Assembly: GCA_020634795.1 (NCBI GenBank)
Contig: JACKAZ010000002.1
Location: 124,001 to 188,000, forward strand
Reading direction: 5' to 3'
Length of the DNA stretch: 64,000 nt
Source: Ardenticatenales bacterium
GTDB lineage: Bacteria > Chloroflexota > Anaerolineae > Ardenticatenales > Ardenticatenaceae
Part shown: positions 32,773 through 39,188 of the stretch, in pieces
How the letters are laid out: the number at the start of each line of letters is the position of its first letter
Numbering within the stretch: the stretch's first letter is position 1
Translations under genes and position numbers: made by a program
The notes under the pieces: generated by a model
What the model was told of the DNA's origin: nothing
Databases searched by the model: none
Seen by the model: only the letters and a program-made list of their open reading frames with translations

Positions 32773-33840
32773 ATGAGTTTTCTTAGCCGTCGTACCCTAG
32801 GGACGGTTGCCTTATTGATCCCCTTCTTAATGGGCCTTTGGATCGCCACGACGGCGACCACCTATGCGCAGGAGCCAACGATTGAAGAAGAGTTGATTGA
32901 GTTGGGGCTTGAAGAGTGTTTCTACATCGTGCAGCCCGGCGACACGCTGGCGAAGATCGCGGCCGCCAACGATACGACTGTGGCGGCGATTCTCGACCTG
33001 AACCCAGAAATCACCAACCCCAACCTGATCGAGGTGGGACAGCTTATCCTGCTGCCCGGCTGTTTCGAGGATTGGGAGGACTGGGAGGATTGGGAAGGGT
33101 CTGAGGATTGGGAAGATTGGGAAGATTGGGAGTACGAGCTGATCGAAATCCCTGCGCCCCCCGCCGATCTGCCCGACGCGCTGTGGCGACCGATCCATGA
33201 TGCCACCTTCAACATTCGCTATCCTGTCGATGATCCCTATGTGGGCGGCACCGGCGTGATGGTGGGGCTGGATGGCAAGACATTCCTTACCGCCTTCCAC
33301 GTGGTGGCCAACTGGGAGACGGAGGAGGATTACTTCGACTACACCACTACGGTCGAGCTTGGGCCGTTCCAAGAGTGGCGCTACACGGCCGACGTCATCG
33401 ACATCCTGCCGATCGAAGATTTGGCGCTGCTGCAAGTCAACGAGTGGGACTTCCCGGGCTTCGCGGTCGCGCCGCTCGGCACCTCGACCACGCTGGTGGA
33501 AGGGGATCCGATCTATACGATCAGCTATCCGATGGCGGGGACCGAGCTGCAGACCGGCAAAGGGACGTTCTTGGAGAAGTATTACGATTGGTGGTACGGG
33601 ACGAACATCATCGTGACCGATGCGTGGGCCACCTTCGGCTCCAGCGGGGGCGTCGCGGTCAATGGCGATGGGGAGGTCATTGGTATCATCACGGCGGGCA
33701 TCATCGGCCAAGAAGCGGTGGAATACTTCGGCTACACCGGCACCGACCAACTGACGCTCATCGTGCCGATCGAGGCGGCCTACCCGCTCTTCTGGAACAA
33801 CGGCATCTCGACCACCCGCCACGCCCGCATTCCGCGGTAA
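32773..33840 (+). CDS. Secreted LysM and trypsin-like serine protease with Asp-Trp-Glu repeat linker
   Basis: A 355-residue exported protein. The signal peptide (1-32, ending TTATTYAQ) is followed by a LysM domain (about 50-96: YIVQPGDTLAKIAAANDTTV and LNPEITNPNLIEVGQLILLP) that would bind peptidoglycan. Residues 98-121 are an almost pure Glu-Asp-Trp repeat encoded by 9-base units. The C-terminal trypsin-like domain has His176 (TAFHVV), Asp217 (IEDLALL) and Ser291 (FGSSGGV), a complete triad, as in DegP-like or S1C proteases without a PDZ domain. AAGGAG at 32761-32766 sets the ATG at 32773. A strong terminator follows. Confidence 0.87.
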   Translation: MSFLSRRTLGTVALLIPFLMGLWIATTATTYAQEPTIEEELIELGLEECFYIVQPGDTLAKIAAANDTTVAAILDLNPEITNPNLIEVGQLILLPGCFEDWEDWEDWEGSEDWEDWEDWEYELIEIPAPPADLPDALWRPIHDATFNIRYPVDDPYVGGTGVMVGLDGKTFLTAFHVVANWETEEDYFDYTTTVELGPFQEWRYTADVIDILPIEDLALLQVNEWDFPGFAVAPLGTSTTLVEGDPIYTISYPMAGTELQTGKGTFLEKYYDWWYGTNIIVTDAWATFGSSGGVAVNGDGEVIGIITAGIIGQEAVEYFGYTGTDQLTLIVPIEAAYPLFWNNGISTTRHARIPR

Positions 33841-34212
33841 GGGGAGTCAGTCGATTGGAACGCGGGTGCTCGCTTATCCACGATGGGTGAGCCACTACCG
33901 TAACCATCCGCGTTGAAAGCAGCGGCCTCCGTCGCTCCTGATGTTCAGGGGCAGCGGGGGCCGTTTTGCATAGGGGCGGATGTGAACCGCCAGCCAGGTC
34001 GGTCGACTTTCAAAGCTACCTGATTTTTGTCGGCGCTGCTAATTTCCGCGCCCCGTTCGTTCTTTTCAGCATAACACGCCTGAGTTCATCTGGAACTTGC
34101 TGTCTTGATCACCTTCCCATTCCATCATAATGCGCGAAGAAAGACCTTGACACGCGTGAGAGATGAGCAGCGGCAACTTTAATTTTGCGAATGTGGGCTA
34201 AAGGCGTCACTC
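33841..34212. other. Gene-free region before the AT-rich island
   Basis: It contains the terminator at 33923-33968. GGTCGGTCGACTTTCAAAGCTACC (about 33997-34020) recalls part of the GTCGACTTT element but is not a full match. Base composition becomes AT-richer from about 34020. No gene seen. Confidence 0.5.
33923..33968 (+). terminator. Long hairpin terminator of the LysM/protease gene
   Basis: A 19-base arm (33923-33941) pairs with 33945-33963 across a 3-base loop, with one mismatch and a few G-U pairs, followed by TTTTGC. It is an unusually long stem. Confidence 0.75.
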
Positions 34213-35130
34213 ATGAGTTCGTATATTTTTCAGGCCAACTATGATGAACTGGAAGCCATATCCCAGAGATTTGTCGATTCCGCTCAGGGCATCGACCAGA
34301 TGTTGCAGGCGCTACGGGGTAGCAGACAGAATCTGGTCGGGGCTTGGGTCGGTGGGGGCGCCGCCGCGTTCTTCGGCGCGATGGATAAGGAGGTGCTGCC
34401 CGCCACCGAGCGGCTGCATGACGCTCTGATTGAAGCCTCCGAGGTCACTCGTCGCATCGCCCATACGATTAGCCGCGCTGAAGCAGAGGCTGCTGCGCTT
34501 TTCCGTCAGGAAGCAGACGGCCCGTTCCCTGTGTCCATGCCAACGCATTCACCCAGGGCTTCCGACGTACAAACGGCACCCCAAACGGGGCGCCTCCGCC
34601 TTTCGCCCACGCCGCGCGTTGCGAAACAATTGTCACCATTTGAAGAGGGGTTAGTCGCGGCGCTGGGGCTAACATCGCTCACCACGGATGTCCTTGCGAC
34701 TTCGTTGAGCGGCGCAGGGCTGCTGCTTGAAGCAACGTTGGCGCTGGTAGATTCGCCCGTATCGCCTGCGGGGGATGTGTTGGGGGTTGCGCTCTACAAA
34801 GCAACTATTGACCCAATTGAAACTTCTCTTAGCGTGACAGGCTTAATCACCACCGCCACCACTGATTTAATTCAAGGTAATAGTTATTTCGACCTTTCTA
34901 AAACTGAAATTGTGATTGGACAGGACACTTTGGTAAGTGGAGCAGCTGCCCTAGGAGGTCTCTTTTCTCCAGAGGCCCTTATGGATACTTCAATCAACGC
35001 TTCCCTACTTGCGTATGATGTTCAAGGCATGATGGGAAATCCGGTTACTATCGCTGGGCATCAATGGGAACTACACTTGGGATTGCATGGCCATTATCTC
35101 GTTGGTTACCCTTCTCCTAGCAGACAGTAG
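34213..35130 (+). CDS. WXG100-domain protein, putative effector
   Basis: A 305-residue protein. Residues 1-95 form a predicted helical hairpin of WXG100 type: FQANYDELEAISQRFVDSAQ, then GAWVGGGAAAFFGAMD with Trp45-Val-Gly47 at the turn. A Pro/Thr-rich linker (about 105-140) leads to a hydrophobic helical region (about 145-275: VAALGLTSLTTDVLATSLSG, SVTGLITTATTDLI) and a short polar tail ending HLGLHGHYLVGYPSPSRQ. WXG100 domains target proteins to type VII/ESX-like secretion. The C-terminal part matches no toxin I know. Four small membrane-protein paralogs follow, as immunity arrays do. Composition is AT-richer than the flanks. No secretion ATPase is in the window. Confidence 0.7.
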   Translation: MSSYIFQANYDELEAISQRFVDSAQGIDQMLQALRGSRQNLVGAWVGGGAAAFFGAMDKEVLPATERLHDALIEASEVTRRIAHTISRAEAEAAALFRQEADGPFPVSMPTHSPRASDVQTAPQTGRLRLSPTPRVAKQLSPFEEGLVAALGLTSLTTDVLATSLSGAGLLLEATLALVDSPVSPAGDVLGVALYKATIDPIETSLSVTGLITTATTDLIQGNSYFDLSKTEIVIGQDTLVSGAAALGGLFSPEALMDTSINASLLAYDVQGMMGNPVTIAGHQWELHLGLHGHYLVGYPSPSRQ

Positions 35131-35156
35131 TCAGTAAAGCATTACAGAGGTTCATC

Positions 35157-35486
35157 GTGCTCGAGTTCCTACGCTACATACAGTACGGCCTAGCACTTCT
35201 AATATTTCTTTCGGGAGGAATCCTCCTTGGTAGTATAGCGTTCGATGAATTCCATAGAGCGATATATCCGCAGGAATGGATCGACAATCATAACCGAATA
35301 CGGCGGTACGGGATCAAAATGGGCATGATCCCCTTACTGTTTGTGGTTGCTTATGTTCTCGCTCTGCCAGCGGGTTGGCGGTATCTGATCTGTGGGATTC
35401 CTGTCGCTGGCGTGTGGGGCTGGATCACACATAGGTGGCTAAAAGTCCGGCTGGGATGGGCCCGCGATTTTTGGTACCGTCAGTGA
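35157..35486 (+). CDS. Small three-helix membrane protein, paralog A (putative immunity protein)
   Basis: A 109-residue protein starting at GTG 35157, 26 bases after the WXG100 gene. It has three predicted helices (GLALLIFLSGGILLGSIAF; MIPLLFVVAYVLALPAGW; LICGIPVAGVWGWITHRWL). The loop carries WIDNHNRIRRYGIKMG, a motif WIDN-x2-R-(I/V)-R-x-Y conserved in the paralogs. Its family is not recognised. Tandem paralogs behind a WXG100 protein suggest immunity proteins, an inference from context only. Confidence 0.72.
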   Translation: MLEFLRYIQYGLALLIFLSGGILLGSIAFDEFHRAIYPQEWIDNHNRIRRYGIKMGMIPLLFVVAYVLALPAGWRYLICGIPVAGVWGWITHRWLKVRLGWARDFWYRQ

Positions 35487-35571
35487 ACAGACGGTAACCG
35501 AGAGACTGCTGAGTGGGCCAGTTGATTGTCCGGTTTAACCTCACGGCGTAGTACCATCGCAAAGGTCTTTT

Positions 35572-35938
35572 ATGTTCGAACTTTTAGGCCACGTTCGATA
35601 CGGGCTGGCACTCTTCGTCTGGGGTAGGGCTATTCCTCAGTATTCTGTTCGATGAATTCCACGGTTGGGTATACACGAAACAGTGGATAGATAATCAGAG
35701 ACGGGTGCGGCTATACGGTCTCAATGTGGGGTGGGTTGTTCTGTCGCTAGTCGTCGCCTATGTAATCTTTCTCCCTCAAATGTGGCGTTACTTGGTATGT
35801 GGGGTGCCACTGGCGATCGTGCTTGGCGGTGTGGCAAGATGGGGGTTGACGGTGAAGCTGAGGTGGTCCGAAGCATTTTTGCAGGCGGGGCATAGGGAGT
35901 CAGCCCGCGCAATCTCTTTAGAGGTCCTCCATGCTTGA
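35572..35938 (+). pseudogene. Small membrane protein, paralog B, frameshifted
   Basis: From ATG 35572 the frame reads MFELLGHVRYGLALFVWG, then hits a stop. Removing one G from the run at 35621-35624 joins it to VGLFLSILFDEFHGWVYTKQ and WIDNQRRVRLYGLNVGWVVL, continuing to LCM-like loop sequence WRYLVCGVPLAIVLGGVARW and a terminal LEVLHA. The corrected product aligns along its length with paralogs A and C. The G run could be true decay, phase variation or an assembly indel. The 3' end overlaps the start of paralog C by eight bases. Confidence 0.75.
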
Positions 35939-36290
35939 AAATGTGCGTTATTTACAACAGGGCTTGGCACTGCTCCTATTTCTAGTAGGGGTCGGTCTTT
36001 ATATTAGTACGCTGGTGGATGAGGTTCATAGCTTAGTCAACCCCAGTCGTTGGATCGATAACCAAGAACGAATACGGCTGTACAGTATCAAAATGGGGAT
36101 GATTCCGCTATCATGGGTCGTTGCATTTGTTGTGGCTTTCCCACAGGGATGGCGGTATCTGATCTGTGGGATTCCTGTCGCTGGCTTGTGGGGCTGGTTC
36201 ATGCATAGGTGGCTAAAAGTCTGGCTGGGAGGGACCCGCGATTTTTGGTATCCCCAGCGGCAGAAGGTTGACAGAGAGACTGACGACTGA
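35931..36290 (+). CDS. Small three-helix membrane protein, paralog C (putative immunity protein)
   Basis: A 119-residue intact member of the array: MLENVRYLQQGLALLLFLVG, WIDNQERIRLYSIKMGMIPL, FPQGWRYLICGIPVAGLWGW and a polar tail DFWYPQRQKVDRETDD. It is closest to paralog A, sharing WRYLICGIPVAG and the RDFWY ending. ATG 35931 overlaps the end of paralog B, with AGAGG upstream. Function is unknown; see paralog A for the contextual inference. Confidence 0.75.
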   Translation: MLENVRYLQQGLALLLFLVGVGLYISTLVDEVHSLVNPSRWIDNQERIRLYSIKMGMIPLSWVVAFVVAFPQGWRYLICGIPVAGLWGWFMHRWLKVWLGGTRDFWYPQRQKVDRETDD

Positions 36291-36349
36291 GCGAGCCGGA
36301 CTGCCATGTTTAGGCGGCCAAACGGTCTATCTGAGCGAGGGGCTTCCTC

Positions 36350-36724
36350 ATGCTCGAAATTCTACAATACATCCGATATGCCCTAGCACTCTTGACGTTT
36401 TTGTCCGCTGTGGCCGTATTCGTCACCGTGATGTTTGAGGAGTTCAGAGACGCGCTTGCCCCTTGGAAACAGGTAGATGATCCGACGCGGGTTCGTGATC
36501 ATGCGGTGAAGGTGGGTACGATTCCGTTGCACTTGATAATTGCTTTTGTCCTTTGGAAGCCGTAAGGATAGCGATATCTGCTACGCGGCGTTCCCCTGGC
36601 TCTCATGATCGGAGCCATAGCAACGTGGGGTTTGACCGTGACGCTGAAACGGCCCAATGCCTTTCTGAAGGCGAAGCATATCAGATCGCGGAAGTCGGCG
36701 AACAAGTCGTCCGCTGACAGCTAA
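36350..36724 (+). pseudogene. Small membrane protein, paralog D, with two nonsense codons
   Basis: MLEILQYIRYALALLTFLSA begins an ORF that stops at TAA 36563-36565. Two codons later a TAG occurs, and the same frame continues RYLLRGVPLALMIGAIATWG to a stop at 36722-36724. Aligned with paralog C (FPQGWRYL), the stops replace a Gln (CAA to TAA) and the conserved Trp (TGG to TAG). No indel is needed, so this is true point-mutation decay rather than an assembly artefact. Together with paralog B it shows a decaying array. Confidence 0.8.
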
Positions 36725-36886
36725 CGAGGGAGCGGCTCGGCCCGCGCCTCGTTGAAAACGGTGAGGATGGCGTGGTGGGGGCGCGCTTGTAGGGTGGCCG
36801 CCTCAATCAACCCTTGGTTACACACAAACCGATACAACTGCAGTCCGATCTACTCGAATGAAACGCGCAAAAATTAGGAGCCTTTG

Positions 36887-37210
36887 ATGAACCAATCGAC
36901 AAATCCCTCTGCCACTTTGCTTGACCAAATTGGCAATGCCGCACAGGCTGCTTTGCAAAATCGCGATATCCCCACCCTCTATGCCAACGGCTTTATCAGC
37001 GGGGTGGGGGCGGGCGGCGATCTCTATCTGATCCTGCAGACCAACGGTCAGAGCAGCGCTGTCGTCAATCTGTCGTGGGTGACGCTCAAAACGGCCGTTC
37101 AGAACCTCACTCAAATCCTCGAAGAGGTAGAGTCGAGATTGGAGCAGGAGATCCCAACGATCCCGCAGTTGCAGTCGCGGCTGACGAAGCAGCGTGCGAA
37201 GACAGCGTAA
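36887..37210 (+). CDS. Hypothetical protein, DUF3467-like pattern
   Basis: A 107-residue soluble protein. AGGAG at 36876-36880 supports ATG 36887. LYANGFISGVGAGGDLYLIL, then NLSWVTLKTAVQNLTQIL and a charged C-terminal helix (EEVESRLEQEIP) give a strand-rich middle and helical end. The pattern YANGF...D.YL.L followed by a residue-rich helix recalls DUF3467, but I am not confident. It lies between the membrane-protein array and the T-box leader; no functional link is evident. Confidence 0.6.
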   Translation: MNQSTNPSATLLDQIGNAAQAALQNRDIPTLYANGFISGVGAGGDLYLILQTNGQSSAVVNLSWVTLKTAVQNLTQILEEVESRLEQEIPTIPQLQSRLTKQRAKTA

Positions 37211-37253
37211 GAGCGGGCGTGCGGTATTTCCTGCGCCACCGTGCGTCTTCGCT

Positions 37254-37283
37254 TTGACAGCTATTCGCTTCCCGTGATATACT
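37254..37283 (+). promoter_or_regulatory. Promoter of the pheS T-box leader
   Basis: TTGACA at 37254-37259 and TATACT at 37278-37283 are separated by 18 bases, giving a predicted start near 37290 and a leader of about 280 bases before the attenuator. Confidence 0.75.
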
Positions 37284-37289
37284 GACCGC

Positions 37290-37575
37290 AACCACAAAGC
37301 CAACCGCATAGACGGAGACGGGTAGCTTCCGCACCGTGTCGGACAGGGCGCGTGCGCCGCGACTGAGAGCCACGCACGACACCGAGAGGCTACGTTCACT
37401 CCCGAGCTGATCCCTGAAGCGCAAAGCGTTGTAGGGGCTTCCGGCCGCCAACCGTTATCCCGGCACCCAGTCAACAGGCTGGCCAAAGTGGCGGCGCATC
37501 GCGTCGCAAACAGGGTGGTACCACGGGCAACTTCCAAACGCTCGTCCCTTTCGGGGGGCGGGTGTTTTTTGTTGG
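37290..37575 (+). ncRNA. T-box riboswitch, phenylalanine-specific
   Basis: The conserved T-box AGGGTGGTACCACGGG lies at 37511-37526. Immediately after it, ACGCTCGTCCC (37537-37547) pairs with GGGGCGGGTGT (37554-37564) and is followed by six T, forming the intrinsic terminator. Upstream, GTAGC (37322-37326) pairs with GCTAC (37389-37393) in Stem I, and TTC at 37395-37397 sits on the 3' side of the internal loop, where the specifier codon is expected; UUC is a Phe codon. Uncharged tRNA(Phe) would stabilise the antiterminator and raise pheS expression. Confidence 0.9.
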
Positions 37576-37908
37576 CGGGGTGGGATGTGGAACGGTTGTT
37601 AACAGGATTGGTCATTGGGCCGTCCAGTCGAGCATAGAGCATGGGGTGGGGTTGGGAATTGTATTGACGCTCGGCCCTTGTAGTTGTTTAGACTGATAAT
37701 CCCGCGTAAGGCGCAAATCGAGAAGCGGGGCATTGCTGAAGCCATTGCTTCGCCGTGCCCCCCCATGCCCCATGCCCCATGCCCCATGCACGCGACGATG
37801 GCACAACAGAACACCATCACGGGCAACGCTCCGTTACACAAACCGCCATCTCCCCATTCTCCATTTTCCATCGGCCCAAACGAACAGATACCATCGGGGA
37901 TAAACAAC
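37576..37908. repeat. Mosaic repeat spacer between the T-box and pheS
   Basis: CCCCATGCCCCATGCCCCAT (about 37757-37790) is a run of 7-base units. AACGCTCCGTTA with ACA.ACC and TTCTCCAT (about 37828-37870) matches the spacer before rnc. The spacer separates the T-box terminator from the pheS start by over 300 bases. TTGACG at 37664-37669 could be part of a second, T-box-independent promoter, but the -10 is poor. Confidence 0.6.
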
Positions 37909-38985
37909 ATGATTGAAAAACTCAACCTCCTCCAACAGCACGCGCTCGCCGCGCTGGGCGATGTGGATGGCTTGGCCGCGCTCGACGAATGGCGGAGCCA
38001 AACGTTGGGACGCAAGGGGGAACTCTCATCGCTCATGCGCGGTATGGGCAAGGTGCCCGCCGAGGAACGACCCGCGGTCGGCCAAGCCGCCAACGAGGTG
38101 AAGGCCACGCTCGAAGCGGCGTATGAGACGCGCCGCCTGAGCCTTGCCGAGGCCGCGCAGCGCGAGGCGTTGCAACGGGACGCCGTCGATGTCACCTTGC
38201 CGGGCCGCGCCGCTGAGGTGGGACGGCTTCACCCCGAAACCCAGACCCTAAGAGAAATCTATGCCGCTTTCGCCGATCTCGGTTTCCAAGTCTATCGCTC
38301 GCGGGATGTGGAGCTTGACGAATACAACTTCCAACTGCTCAACTTCCCGCTCCATCACCCCGCCCGCGACATGCAGGACTCCTTCTACGTCGCCTCACCA
38401 GAAGGCACCGAGGGCGATGTGCTTCTGCGTACCCACACCTCGCCGGGCCAAGTCCACGCCATGCGCGAGGTGGTGGCGCAGGCCAAGGCCGACGGACTGG
38501 GCGATAACGAGTTGCCACCGGTGCGGATCGTCCTGCCCGGCATGTGCTACCGCAACGAGCAGATCACGGCCCGCTCCGAGATCCAGTTCTTGCAGGTCGA
38601 AGGGCTGGCGGTCGGCAAAAAGATCACGATGGCCGACCTGAAAGGGACGCTGCACTACTTCGTCCGTCGGCTATTCGGGCCGCAGCGAAAGCTCCGTTTC
38701 CGCACCAGCTACTTCCCCTTCACCGAGCCGAGCGCCGAAGTGGACATGGACTGCATTCTGTGCGAAGGCAGCGGCTGCCGCCTCTGCAAATATACCGGTT
38801 GGCTCGAAATCTTGGGCTGCGGCATGGTCCACCCCACCGTCCTGCGCAACGGCGGCTACGACCCCGACATCTACAGCGGCTTCGCCTTCGGCATGGGGCC
38901 GGAACGGATCACCATGCTCAAGTACGGTATCCAAGATATCCGCTACTTCTGGAGTAACGACCTCCGCTTCCTCGAACAGTTTTAA
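37909..38985 (+). CDS. pheS: Phenylalanyl-tRNA synthetase alpha subunit
   Basis: The catalytic subunit of the heterotetrameric PheRS. The 358-residue product starts at ATG 37909 (MIEKLNLLQQHALAALGDVD). An N-terminal coiled-coil region is followed by the class II core with HPETQTLREIYAAFADLGFQ, HTSPGQVHAM, motif 2 (VRIVLPGMCYRNEQITARSE) and motif 3 (FGMGPERITMLKYGIQDIR). CILCEGSGCRLCKYTGWLEI is a four-Cys zinc-knuckle insertion known from many bacterial PheS. Upstream open codons are repeat-derived. Regulation is by the T-box leader. Confidence 0.95.
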   Translation: MIEKLNLLQQHALAALGDVDGLAALDEWRSQTLGRKGELSSLMRGMGKVPAEERPAVGQAANEVKATLEAAYETRRLSLAEAAQREALQRDAVDVTLPGRAAEVGRLHPETQTLREIYAAFADLGFQVYRSRDVELDEYNFQLLNFPLHHPARDMQDSFYVASPEGTEGDVLLRTHTSPGQVHAMREVVAQAKADGLGDNELPPVRIVLPGMCYRNEQITARSEIQFLQVEGLAVGKKITMADLKGTLHYFVRRLFGPQRKLRFRTSYFPFTEPSAEVDMDCILCEGSGCRLCKYTGWLEILGCGMVHPTVLRNGGYDPDIYSGFAFGMGPERITMLKYGIQDIRYFWSNDLRFLEQF

Positions 38986-38989
38986 CGGT

Positions 38990-39180
38990 GACGGGTGGTC
39001 GGGTGTATGGGTGTGCAGGTGTACGGGTGTATGGCAAAGTAAAGCGGCGCATGAACCATGCATGCCGATTCTCGATTTTCGATTCTCAATTCCCCCAAGC
39101 ACTTCAACCCTGAACAACCCACAAAACTCACAAAACTCATAAAACTCATAAAACTCATAAAACTCACAAAACTCACCCGG
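38990..39180. repeat. pheS-pheT spacer made of short repeats, including the 9-mer AACTCATAA
   Basis: GGTGTATGGGTGTGCAGGTG, then CGATTCTCGATTTTCGATTC, then about six copies of AACTCATAA/AACTCACAA at 39117-39178 fill the space between two genes of one operon. The 9-mer run is the same as at 3919-3966. Confidence 0.85.
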
Positions 39181-39188
39181 AGCCTCCC

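Noticed and set aside
36563..36571. Stop-codon readthrough or recoding in paralog D
   Set aside because: The stops are TAA and TAG, not TGA, no hairpin follows, and the replaced residues are ordinary Gln and Trp; pseudogene is simpler.
37684..37908. N-terminal extension of PheS by 75 codons
   Set aside because: The open codons translate repeat DNA (PCPPMPHAPCPM); family alignment starts at MIEKLN.
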